Shown here in pieces: positions 10,500 through 18,392 of a stretch of DNA of 64,000 nucleotides. Every line of letters begins with the position of its first letter. Position 1 is the first letter of the stretch. The notes below the pieces were generated by a model. That model was given only the letters and a program-made list of their open reading frames with translations. It was not told where the DNA came from and did not search any database. Location: the NCBI RefSeq assembly GCF_024753285.1, contig NZ_JANUGW010000026.1:1-64000 (forward strand), in the 5' to 3' direction. This DNA is from Massilia pinisoli. Lineage in GTDB: Bacteria > Pseudomonadota > Gammaproteobacteria > Burkholderiales > Burkholderiaceae_D. Made by a program: the position numbers and the translations under genes.

Positions 10500-10941
10500 G
10501 GAGTTGGCAGATTTTGTCAGCAAGAAAGTAATGAAATAACAGGATATGAATGGGAGAAAATAACCTACTACATTACTCAACCAAAATTCCTACATTTTTG
10601 TTATTGAAGCATTTAAAACGCGTTTGTGCAGGTGTAGAATCGACCAGAAATAAGAGCCCAGGATGTCAGATTGACATTACTTGCGGCCAGTAGCACACGT
10701 TCCAACCAGCCCCCGGCAGCGCGCATACGCGATCACCGGGCTGGCGACATGACCGCCGTAGTGCCGAGCCGTGAACCGCACGGAGTTTCCGGTGCGGGCC
10801 CACGAGGCCTTCCTTCACGACGATCCTGCCGGGACAAGATAAACGGGATTCCGACCGCCGCGCGCATTGCAGGCCGCCGCCTCTGCCGCAGAACAGGCCG
10901 TTGGAATCGCCAGGAATTCTTAATTGGCATTGGAGGTATGT
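10500..10941. promoter_or_regulatory. Divergent promoter region of pckG
   Basis: No gene is supported here. The left 150 bp are AT-rich. A possible sigma-70-like pair is tttaaa (10612-10617) and tagaat (10635-10640) with 17-bp spacing, pointing towards pckG. That would give a long leader of about 300 nt before the ATG. The leader is GC-rich and has no riboswitch I recognise. Confidence 0.4.
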
Positions 10942-12807
10942 ATGAACCAGCCCGTGATGGGCGGCGTCGCCGCACTGAACGTCCCAGCTTACATCAAGCA
11001 CAACAAACTCATCAATTGGGTGGCCGAGATCGCGGCCCTCACGAAGCCCGACGCCATCTACTGGTGCGACGGCTCCGAAGAAGAGTACGACCGCCTGTGC
11101 GCACAGATGGTCGAGGCCGGCACGATGAAGCGCCTGAACCCGGCCAAGCGCCCGAATTCCTACCTCGCCTGCTCCGACCCGAGCGACGTGGCCCGCGTCG
11201 AAGACCGCACGTTCATCTGCTCGGCCACGAAGGAGCAGGCGGGTCCGACCAATAACTGGACCGACCCGAACGAAATGCGCCAGACGCTGAACGGCCTGTT
11301 CGACGGCTGCATGGCCGGCCGCACGATGTACGTCGTGCCGTTCTCGATGGGCCCGCTGGGTTCGCCGATCGCGCATATCGGCGTGGAACTGTCCGATTCG
11401 CCGTATGTCGCAGTCAACATGCGCATCATGACCCGCATGGGCAAGGCCGTGTACGACGTGCTCGGTACCGATGGCGATTTCGTGCCGTGCGTGCACACGG
11501 TCGGCATGCCGCTGCAGCCGGGCCAGCAGGACGTGCGCTGGCCGTGCAACGCCACCAAGTACATCGTCCACTATCCGGAAACGCGCGAGATCTGGTCGTT
11601 CGGTTCGGGCTACGGCGGCAACGCGCTGCTGGGCAAGAAATGCTTCGCGTTGCGCATCGCCTCCAATATGGGGTACCAGGACGCGCAGCAGGGCGGTCCG
11701 GGCTGGCTGGCCGAGCACATGCTGATCCTCGGCGTGGAATCGCCGCAGGGCGACAAGAAATACGTCGCGGCCGCGTTCCCGTCGGCCTGCGGCAAGACGA
11801 ACTTCGCGATGCTGATCCCGCCCGCCGGCTTCGAAGGCTGGAAGGTGACGACCATCGGCGACGACATCGCCTGGATCAAGCCGGGCACGGACGGCAAGCT
11901 GTACGCCATCAACCCGGAAGCGGGCTATTTCGGCGTCGCCCCGGGCACGAACGACAAGACGAATCCGAACTGCATGGCGTCGCTGCGCGAAAACGTCATC
12001 TTCACGAACGTGGCGCTGACGGACGACGGCGACGTGTGGTGGGAAGGCATGACGAAAGAAGCGCCGGCACACCTGATCGACTGGCAAGGCAAGGACTGGA
12101 CCCCGGCATCCGGCACGAAGGCCGCGCACCCGAACGCGCGCTTCACCGTGGCCGCCACGCAGAATCCCGTCATCGACCCGGCCTGGAACGATCCGGCCGG
12201 CGTGCCGATCTCGGCCTTCATCTTCGGCGGCCGCCGCTCGACGACGGTCCCGCTGGTGACGGAAGCCCGCAACTGGACGGAAGGCGTCTACATGGCCGCC
12301 ACGATGGGCTCGGAAACGACGGCCGCCGCAGCCGGCCAGATGGGCATCGTGCGCCGCGACCCGTACGCCATGCTGCCGTTCATCGGCTACAACATGAGCG
12401 ATTACTTCCAGCACTGGCTCGATCTGGGCCGCAAAGTGGCGGACAAGAACCCGCAAGCGCTGCCGAAGATCTTCTGCGTCAACTGGTTCCGCACCGATGA
12501 CAACGGCAAGTTCGTGTGGCCGGGCTACGGTGACAACATGCGCGTGCTGAAGTGGATCCTCGACCGCACGCAGGGCCAGGCCGGCGGCGTCGAGAACATG
12601 TTCGGCACCACGCCGACGTACGGCGACCTGAACTGGACCGGCATCGAGTTCACGACCGAGCAATTCGACCGGATCACGTCGATCGACAAGGACGCGTGGC
12701 GCGAGGAACTGAAGCTGCACAGCGAGCTGTTCGACAAGCTGGCCTACCGCCTGCCGCAGGAACTGGTGGCCACCAAGGCACAGCTGGAGAAACGCCTGGC
12801 CGAGTAA
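10942..12807 (+). CDS. pckG: Phosphoenolpyruvate carboxykinase (GTP)
   Basis: A 621-residue enzyme that converts oxaloacetate and GTP to PEP, CO2 and GDP, the entry step of gluconeogenesis. The active-site loop FPSACGKTNFAML holds the hyper-reactive Cys and P-loop Lys of the GTP-type family. Further family blocks are the metal-binding GDDIAWIKPG and FIFGGRRSTTVPLV. The ATG at 10942 is chosen because ggagg lies 6 bp upstream; an in-frame TTG at 10924 lacks this. A clean terminator follows. For a cell with so many polymer-degrading genes, gluconeogenesis from amino and organic acids fits. Confidence 0.97.
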   Translation: MNQPVMGGVAALNVPAYIKHNKLINWVAEIAALTKPDAIYWCDGSEEEYDRLCAQMVEAGTMKRLNPAKRPNSYLACSDPSDVARVEDRTFICSATKEQAGPTNNWTDPNEMRQTLNGLFDGCMAGRTMYVVPFSMGPLGSPIAHIGVELSDSPYVAVNMRIMTRMGKAVYDVLGTDGDFVPCVHTVGMPLQPGQQDVRWPCNATKYIVHYPETREIWSFGSGYGGNALLGKKCFALRIASNMGYQDAQQGGPGWLAEHMLILGVESPQGDKKYVAAAFPSACGKTNFAMLIPPAGFEGWKVTTIGDDIAWIKPGTDGKLYAINPEAGYFGVAPGTNDKTNPNCMASLRENVIFTNVALTDDGDVWWEGMTKEAPAHLIDWQGKDWTPASGTKAAHPNARFTVAATQNPVIDPAWNDPAGVPISAFIFGGRRSTTVPLVTEARNWTEGVYMAATMGSETTAAAAGQMGIVRRDPYAMLPFIGYNMSDYFQHWLDLGRKVADKNPQALPKIFCVNWFRTDDNGKFVWPGYGDNMRVLKWILDRTQGQAGGVENMFGTTPTYGDLNWTGIEFTTEQFDRITSIDKDAWREELKLHSELFDKLAYRLPQELVATKAQLEKRLAE

Positions 12808-12872
12808 GCACGGCTGGAGAAGGACAAGCGAGGAGACGACGGCGGTCCCAAGAGGCCGCCGCGAGACGAGAG

Positions 12873-12901
12873 AAGGGACAGGCTGCGCCTGTCCCTTTTT
12901 T
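12873..12901 (+). terminator. Rho-independent terminator of pckG
   Basis: A perfect 11-bp stem (aagggacaggc / gcctgtccctt) with a 3-nt loop, followed by a run of T. Confidence 0.92.
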
Positions 12902-12980
12902 CATGGCGCATCGCCACGGACGGCGACAAGTCGACGGTCCTCTCTACCAATCCGGGCGTTTCCGTGCACATCGACAGTTG

Positions 12981-13012
12981 ATGATTTCTCGCATGGAGTT
13001 GCGCGAAATCAT
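12981..13012. repeat. 32-bp imperfect palindrome upstream of GH39 gene
   Basis: ATGATTTC at 12981 and GAAATCAT ending at 13012 form an 8-bp inverted repeat, extended inwards by CGC/GCG after one mismatch. It lies about 110 bp before the GH39 start and could be an operator or a hairpin. The 12808-13122 gap holds no gene. Confidence 0.5.
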
Positions 13013-13069
13013 TTGGTTTTTTGATTTTACTAAACGAAGGTAATCATTTATCCTGTCGTCAACTCGCAC

Positions 13070-13083
13070 TGTTAGCGCAAACA
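13070..13083. promoter_or_regulatory. LacI-type operator before GH39 gene
   Basis: TGTTAGCGCAAACA is a near-palindrome (one symmetric pair mismatched) with the central CG typical of LacI/GalR-family operators. It resembles the two gntK-upstream boxes in this window. It ends 39 bp before the ATG, a position suited to repression. Confidence 0.6.
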
Positions 13084-13122
13084 TTTTGATATGCGAGTCC
13101 CGACGTCATAAGGACAACAAGC

Positions 13123-14697
13123 ATGAGACACCGCCGCACTGTGCTGCGCGCCGCCCTGGCGCTGGCATTCGCTTCCCCATTCGCCCTGCCCGCGACCGCA
13201 TCGGCCGCGGGCACCACGCGCCAGATCGTCGTCGACGCGAACGCGCCGACCGTCGCACGCGACCATTTCGCCGACCTGTCGGTGGGCTCCGACTACCCGG
13301 GCACCTTGATCCGCGACGACAGCCTGGCCCAGCTGAAGATCGCGAAAGACGAGCTGGGCTTCCGCTATATCCGCTTCCACGCGATCTTCCACGACATCCT
13401 CGGCACCTATAAAGTCGTCAACGGCAAGCCCGTGTACGACTGGACGAAGATCGACTACCTGTACGACAAGCTGCTGGGCATGGGCATCAAGCCGTTCGTC
13501 GAGCTGGGCTTCACGCCGGAGGCGATGAAGTCGTCGGACGCCAGCATCTTCTACTGGAAGGGCAACACGTCGCATCCGAAACCGGACCAGTGGGCCGGCC
13601 TCGTCGACGCGTTCGTGCGTCACGTGCAGCAGCGCTACGGCAAGGAAGAAGTGCGCAGCTGGTTCTTCGAAGTGTGGAACGAGCCGAACCTGGACGGCTT
13701 CTGGGAAAAGGCTGACCAGAAAGCGTATTTCGAGTTGTTCGACCTGACGTCGAAGACCCTGAAGGCGATCGACCCGGACCTGCGCGTGGGCGGTCCGTCG
13801 ACGGCGGGCGCGGCGTGGGTGCCGGAATTCCTCGCACACACGAAGCAGAGCGGCGCGGCGGTCGACTTCATCACGACGCACACGTACGGCGTGGACGGCG
13901 GCTTCCTGGACGAGAACGGCCAGGGCGACCAGAAGCTGTCACCGAAGCCGGACGGCATCGTCGGCGACGTGGTCAAGGTCCGCAAGGAGATCGAGGCGTC
14001 GTACCTGCCCAAGCTGCCGCTGTATTTCACGGAGTGGAGCACGAGCTACAACCCGCGCGACCTCGTACACGATTCGTACATCAGCGCCGCGTACATCCTG
14101 TCGAAGCTGAAGGCGACGGAAGGCGTCGCGCAAGGCATGAGCTACTGGACGTACACGGACCTGTTCGAGGAACCGGGTCCGCCGACGGCGCCGTTCGAAG
14201 GCGGCTTCGGCCTGATGAACCCGCAGGGCATCCGCAAGGCCGCGTGGTTCGCGTACAAGTACATGCACGAACTGGGCGACCAGCAGGTGCAGACGGCCGA
14301 CAAGCAAAGCTGGGTGACGAAAGACGCGAACGGCGTGCAGGTGCTCGCCTGGGACTTCCAGACGCCGGACATGGGCAAGAAGACGAACCGTCCGTTCTTC
14401 GGCGCCGTCCAGCCGACGAAGAAAGCGACGCCGCTGAAGATCCAGCTGAAGGGCATGAAGCCGGGCACGTACGCGGTGCAGATCTACCGCACGGGCTTCA
14501 AGGCCAACGACGCATACACGGCCTACATCGAGATGGGCAAGCCGAAGACGCTCACGGGCGACCAGCTCGCGCAGCTGCAGGCGCTGGCCGCCGACAAGCC
14601 GGAAACGAAGTCCGTGAAGGTCGGCGCGAACGGCGCGGCGAGCGTGCAGGTGCCGATGCGTGCCAACGACGTCGTGCTGGTCAAGATCGCGCAATGA
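13123..14697 (+). CDS. Secreted GH39 family glycosidase (beta-xylosidase-like)
   Basis: A 524-residue exported glycoside hydrolase. A signal peptide spans about residues 1-29 (ending ATASAA). The (beta/alpha)8 domain carries the acid/base Glu at E187 in VWNEPNL and the nucleophile at E304 in FTEWSTSYN, the GH39 arrangement. Other family blocks are RFHAIFHDILG and GGPSTAGAAW. A beta-sandwich-like C-terminus (about 400-524) follows. Known GH39 activities are beta-xylosidase and alpha-L-iduronidase; xylosidase is the likelier in a bacterium. A LacI-type operator upstream suggests sugar-induced expression. No transporter or xylose gene lies next to it. Confidence 0.92.
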   Translation: MRHRRTVLRAALALAFASPFALPATASAAGTTRQIVVDANAPTVARDHFADLSVGSDYPGTLIRDDSLAQLKIAKDELGFRYIRFHAIFHDILGTYKVVNGKPVYDWTKIDYLYDKLLGMGIKPFVELGFTPEAMKSSDASIFYWKGNTSHPKPDQWAGLVDAFVRHVQQRYGKEEVRSWFFEVWNEPNLDGFWEKADQKAYFELFDLTSKTLKAIDPDLRVGGPSTAGAAWVPEFLAHTKQSGAAVDFITTHTYGVDGGFLDENGQGDQKLSPKPDGIVGDVVKVRKEIEASYLPKLPLYFTEWSTSYNPRDLVHDSYISAAYILSKLKATEGVAQGMSYWTYTDLFEEPGPPTAPFEGGFGLMNPQGIRKAAWFAYKYMHELGDQQVQTADKQSWVTKDANGVQVLAWDFQTPDMGKKTNRPFFGAVQPTKKATPLKIQLKGMKPGTYAVQIYRTGFKANDAYTAYIEMGKPKTLTGDQLAQLQALAADKPETKSVKVGANGAASVQVPMRANDVVLVKIAQ

Positions 14698-14711
14698 CCT
14701 GACCTGACTGA

Positions 14712-14750
14712 CCTGACGCGGTGGGGCGCCGTCAACTCCACTGCGTCAGG
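14712..14750. terminator. Hairpin shared by convergent GH39 and yfcC genes
   Basis: CCTGACGCGGTGG pairs with CCACTGCGTCAGG (one mismatch in 13 bp). The loop contains the stop codon of the leftward gene. It could end transcription in both directions, but there is no long T run. Confidence 0.45.
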
Positions 14751-16129
14751 CAAGGCGGCACCAGCAGCGCGAGGGCCAGCGCGAGATAGATCAGCTGCAG
14801 CGGGATCATCCACCTGGCCCACGTGATCCACGGCACGCGCGCGAGCGCGAGCACGCCCACCGTGATGCCGGACGTGGGGATCATCGGCGTGGACAGCTCG
14901 CCGAGCTGGAACGCGAGGATCGCCGTCTGGCGCGTCACGCCCACGAGGTCCGCGAGCGGTGCCATGATCGGCATCGTCAGCGCGGCCTGGCCCGTGCCCG
15001 AGTGGATGAAGAAGTTGATCACCGACTGGATCAGATACATCTTCTGCGCGGAGAACACGGGGTGGCTCGACTGCACGAACGGCATCAGGCCGTGCAGCAT
15101 CGTGTCGATGATGTGGGCGTCGCGTGCGAGGATCATCGTGCCGCGCGCGACCGCGATCACGAGCGCCGTCGGCGCGAGGTCTTTCGCGCCCTGCATGAAA
15201 GCGCCCACCCAGTCGTCGGGCGCGAGCCGGCCGGCGATGCCCACGACGATCGCCATCGACAGGAACAGCGCCGCGATCTCTTCGATGTACCACTCGAATT
15301 TCACGACGCCGATCACCATCGAGCCGAGCGCCAGCGCGAAGATCGCCAGCACCGCCATGTGCCGTCCCGTCATGCGGTCGCCGTGCATGACGGGCGGGTG
15401 TTCCTTGCGCCGCGCCTGGTCCAGCACATAGGTCGGGCTCAGCGCCGGATTGTGCTTGACGCGCGCCGCGTACCACATGAGGAACAGGATCGTGACGACG
15501 GTCGCCGTCGCCCACACGATCAGCCGGTAGCCCATCCCAGAAAACACGTCCACGCCCGCGATGCCCTGCGCGATGCCGACGTTGAACGGATTCAGGAACG
15601 CGGCGCCGAAGCCCACCTGCGAACCGAGGAACGGGATCGACACGCCCACGATGGTGTCGTAGCCCAGTGCCAGCGCGAGCGGCACGAAGATCAGGATGAA
15701 CGGGATCACCTCCTCGTTCATGCCGAACGTGGCGCCGCCCAGCGAGAACAGGGTGACGAACAAGGGGATCAGGGCGGCGCGCACGACGCTCGAGGTCTCG
15801 TGCGCGCGGGCGATGGAGCGGATCGCCGTGTCGATCGCCTCCGTCCTTTGCACGACGGCGAACGCGCCGCCGACGACGAGCACGAAGCCGATGGTCTGCG
15901 CCGCCTCCACGAAGCCCTTGATGGGCGCCTTCATCAGCGCCACGAGGCCTTGCGGGCTGCTTGCGATGTAGTGGAACGAGGCCGGGTCGACGAGCTGCTT
16001 GCCGTTCACGAGATGGGTGTCGTACTTCCCGCCGGGGACGAGCCACGTGGCGAGCGCGATCAGCGCGAGGATCGCGAACAGCAGCACGAAGGTGTTGGGC
16101 ATACGCAGGCGCATGGGCATCGACCTCAT
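14732..16129 (-). CDS. yfcC: YfcC-family inner-membrane antiporter (basic amino acid/C4-dicarboxylate type)
   Basis: A 465-residue polytopic membrane protein of the DcuC/ArcD-like superfamily, closest in pattern to YfcC, which is annotated as a putative basic amino acid antiporter. About 12 hydrophobic spans are visible, starting with TFVLLFAILALIALATWLVP. Family blocks include FSLGGATFGMNEEVIPFI and HSGTGQAALTMPIMAPL. Its ATG overlaps the TGA of the upstream M14 gene (ATGA), so the two are translationally coupled. Together with the divergent cyanophycinase, this suggests import of Asp-Arg dipeptide or arginine. That substrate is inference. Confidence 0.88.
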   Translation of the reverse strand: MRSMPMRLRMPNTFVLLFAILALIALATWLVPGGKYDTHLVNGKQLVDPASFHYIASSPQGLVALMKAPIKGFVEAAQTIGFVLVVGGAFAVVQRTEAIDTAIRSIARAHETSSVVRAALIPLFVTLFSLGGATFGMNEEVIPFILIFVPLALALGYDTIVGVSIPFLGSQVGFGAAFLNPFNVGIAQGIAGVDVFSGMGYRLIVWATATVVTILFLMWYAARVKHNPALSPTYVLDQARRKEHPPVMHGDRMTGRHMAVLAIFALALGSMVIGVVKFEWYIEEIAALFLSMAIVVGIAGRLAPDDWVGAFMQGAKDLAPTALVIAVARGTMILARDAHIIDTMLHGLMPFVQSSHPVFSAQKMYLIQSVINFFIHSGTGQAALTMPIMAPLADLVGVTRQTAILAFQLGELSTPMIPTSGITVGVLALARVPWITWARWMIPLQLIYLALALALLVPPCLTQWS

Positions 16130-17244
16130 TGACTCAGCAGGGAACCGGAACGGAAGGGTGTCGTGCCCGCGATTTTACAGATGTGCATCCCGCGCTGCAG
16201 GTACCGGTGCGCGGTGCTGGCGAACAGCAGGCCGTCGCGGCTCGCGCGCACGGTGGCGGTTTCTCCCGTCACCGGGTTGACGACGTCGGCGACCCCGTCG
16301 CCCGCCTGCACCGCATCGCCCAGCGCCTTCAGGAACACGAGCACGCCGGACTGCGGCGCATGCAGCGGTTCGACGCCTTCCAGCGGCGACGCCGCGCACA
16401 GCGGCGCAGGCACCGCGGTTTGCGGGACGTCGACGATGCCTTCGCGCGCGAGCCATTGCAGCAGCGCGTGCGCGTCCTGTTCGGCGTAGTCGTAGCGCAC
16501 GTCCATTTCGCCGCGCAGTTCCACCGTGACGGCGACGCACGCGGGCGGGATCGGTGTCGCCGCATCCGCGTGTTCGGCCAGGTCCCACCACAGCCGGCTG
16601 CATGCCTCGTCGAACGGCTCGCCGCCGGAGCCGGCAGAGAGCAGATACGCGTGCGCGCCGAGCAGCGCCGCCAGCGGTGCCACGCGTTCCGCCAGCGCGG
16701 GGCCCGTGTACACGTGCAGCAGCGCTTCGTTATCGGAATGCAGATCGAGCACGATGTCGGCGTCGATCGCGAGCGCCAGCAGCGTCTTTTTGAGCGTGTC
16801 CGTGTGGCCGGACGGTTCCCATTTTTCGACGGCCGCGCGCGCCGCCGCACGGATCGCCGCGACGTTCGTGTCCGCGTCCGGCCCGAGCCTGCCCGCCAGC
16901 GCGTCCTTCAATTCGTCGGCGACGTGGCGGAAGCCCCGGTTGAAATTGATGCCGGTCCCCAGGTCGAAGCGGCCCAGCGGCGTGCCGTGCACAACCTGCG
17001 ACAGCCCGATGGGATTCGCGGCCGGCACGAGGATCACTTCGCCGTGGATGCGGCCCTTGGCATCGAGCCGTTCGAGTTCGCTCCGCAGCACGTGCGCCAC
17101 GAGCATCGCAGGCACTTCGTCCGCGTGCAGCGAGGCCTGGATGTAGACCTTCTTGCCGCTGCCGGCGGTGCCGTAATGGTGAGCCGTGAGCTGGTAGTTG
17201 GCGCTGCCGGTGTCGGTGGCGATCGGATGGGTCGTCGTATGCAT
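16126..17244 (-). CDS. M14-family succinylglutamate desuccinylase/aspartoacylase-like zinc hydrolase (possible cyanophycin dipeptide hydrolase)
   Basis: A 372-residue cytoplasmic zinc hydrolase. Zinc ligands are H40 and E43 in the HADE motif and H169 in LDLHSDNE; the NFNRGF stretch around R103 binds substrate in this family. A C-terminal beta-domain of about 100 residues (from about 270) follows, as in AstE/AspA-like proteins. The family cleaves amides at Asp/Glu-like acyl groups. From memory, the cyanophycin dipeptide hydrolase CphZ belongs to this fold. Coupling to a YfcC antiporter and divergence from a cyanophycinase gene support beta-Asp-Arg cleavage here, but I cannot separate CphZ from other AstE-like enzymes by eye. 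Confidence 0.88.
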   Translation of the reverse strand: MHTTTHPIATDTGSANYQLTAHHYGTAGSGKKVYIQASLHADEVPAMLVAHVLRSELERLDAKGRIHGEVILVPAANPIGLSQVVHGTPLGRFDLGTGINFNRGFRHVADELKDALAGRLGPDADTNVAAIRAAARAAVEKWEPSGHTDTLKKTLLALAIDADIVLDLHSDNEALLHVYTGPALAERVAPLAALLGAHAYLLSAGSGGEPFDEACSRLWWDLAEHADAATPIPPACVAVTVELRGEMDVRYDYAEQDAHALLQWLAREGIVDVPQTAVPAPLCAASPLEGVEPLHAPQSGVLVFLKALGDAVQAGDGVADVVNPVTGETATVRASRDGLLFASTAHRYLQRGMHICKIAGTTPFRSGSLLSQ

Positions 17245-17395
17245 ATGCCGTGTCTCCAGGCGTCTGGCTGCCGCCGATTATGTATGAATTTTTACACAAC
17301 GTAAATCGATGAAAGAAAATTTTCAAAATCTTGTTGAGTTGTGCCGCCGACCTGTTTTACATTTAAAAATATTAATCTAATGACATGCATACGCG
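17245..17395. promoter_or_regulatory. Divergent promoter/operator region of the cyanophycin locus
   Basis: An AT-rich 151-bp gap between the M14 gene (left) and the rpiR-like gene (right). It contains TGTA-N8-TACA (17281-17296) and the perfect palindrome GAAAATTTTC (17315-17324). Either could be the site of the adjacent RpiR-type regulator, which would then control both arms. Confidence 0.5.
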
Positions 17396-18358
17396 ATGCC
17401 TCTTCGTCCTCCGCCCAGCACTTCGCCCGACGTCGGTTTCGCCGAGTCGTCGCTCGGCCAATCGTTGCTGCGCGTGCTGGCCGAGGGCTCGGCGTCGAAC
17501 CGCGCGATCGCCGACCACCTGCTGCGCAACCAGGTGCGCGTGACGGCGCTGGGCATCGAGGAACTGGCGGAAGCCTGCGCCGTGTCGACGGCGACCATCA
17601 GCCGTTTCGCGCGCGATCTCGGTTTTAAAAACTACGCGGCGATGCGCGGCGCGGTGGCGGAGACGCTGCAATCGCTGCTGCAGCCCGTCGAAAAGCTGCG
17701 CAGCACGATCGCGCGCCGCACCGCGAAGGCGTCGCCCGCATTGGAAAGCCTCGGGTATGCGGAAGCCGCGCTGACGGCCACGCGCGGCGCCCTGGCCGGC
17801 ACGCAGATCGACCGCGTGGGCACGGTGCTCACGAAGGCGCGTACCGTGTACGTGCTTGGGTTCGGCCTGTCGTCGTTCCTTGCGGGCGCCCTCGCGATGC
17901 ATTTGCAGCCGTTCTGCCGCCACGTCGTCGAGGTCGCGGCGAGCGGCGGCACCGAGGTCGCGGCGGGGCACCTCGCGACCGTCGGCGCGAAGGATGTGCT
18001 GGTCGTGATCTCGCTGCCGCGCTACACGCTCGACGTCGTCCCGCTCACGCGGTTCGCGCGCGATGCCGGCGCCGTCATCGTCTCGATCACCGATTCGCCC
18101 GCGTCGCCGCTCGCCGAACTGGGGCACCACGTGCTCTACGCGCACAGCGCGCACCCCGTGCTGCCCAGCAGTTCGAGCGCGGCGCTGGCCGTCATCGAAG
18201 CGCTCGCGGTGTCGCTGATGACGTCCAACAAGGCCAACGTCGCCAAGGCGGCGCGCCACACCGAGGCCATCGCCGCCTACCTGTACGGCGAACACCAAGT
18301 CCGCAGCACGCAGAAAAAAGAGGGTGCACGCAAGCGCTCCGTCGCGAAGACATCCTGA
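17396..18358 (+). CDS. MurR/RpiR-family transcriptional regulator (HTH + SIS)
   Basis: A 320-residue regulator. The N-terminal HTH_6 domain (about residues 40-100) includes IEELAEACAVSTATISRFARDLGF. A SIS domain (about 140-270) follows, with YVLGFGLSSFLAGALAMHL and VLVVISLPRYTLDVVPL. SIS domains usually bind phosphosugars, but many RpiR members next to amino-acid genes sense other effectors. The gene is divergent from the M14/yfcC pair and lies 34 bp before the TonB receptor, so it is the likely local regulator. The basic tail (QKKEGARKRSVAK) is typical of a DNA-associated protein. Confidence 0.92.
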   Translation: MPLRPPPSTSPDVGFAESSLGQSLLRVLAEGSASNRAIADHLLRNQVRVTALGIEELAEACAVSTATISRFARDLGFKNYAAMRGAVAETLQSLLQPVEKLRSTIARRTAKASPALESLGYAEAALTATRGALAGTQIDRVGTVLTKARTVYVLGFGLSSFLAGALAMHLQPFCRHVVEVAASGGTEVAAGHLATVGAKDVLVVISLPRYTLDVVPLTRFARDAGAVIVSITDSPASPLAELGHHVLYAHSAHPVLPSSSSAALAVIEALAVSLMTSNKANVAKAARHTEAIAAYLYGEHQVRSTQKKEGARKRSVAKTS

Positions 18359-18392
18359 GTCACCCACCAAGATACCCAAGGGAGAGCACTGC

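Noticed and set aside
14523..16046. Minus-strand frame overlapping yfcC in another phase
   Set aside because: Arg/Gly-rich shadow of yfcC; the yfcC frame has membrane spans and family motifs.
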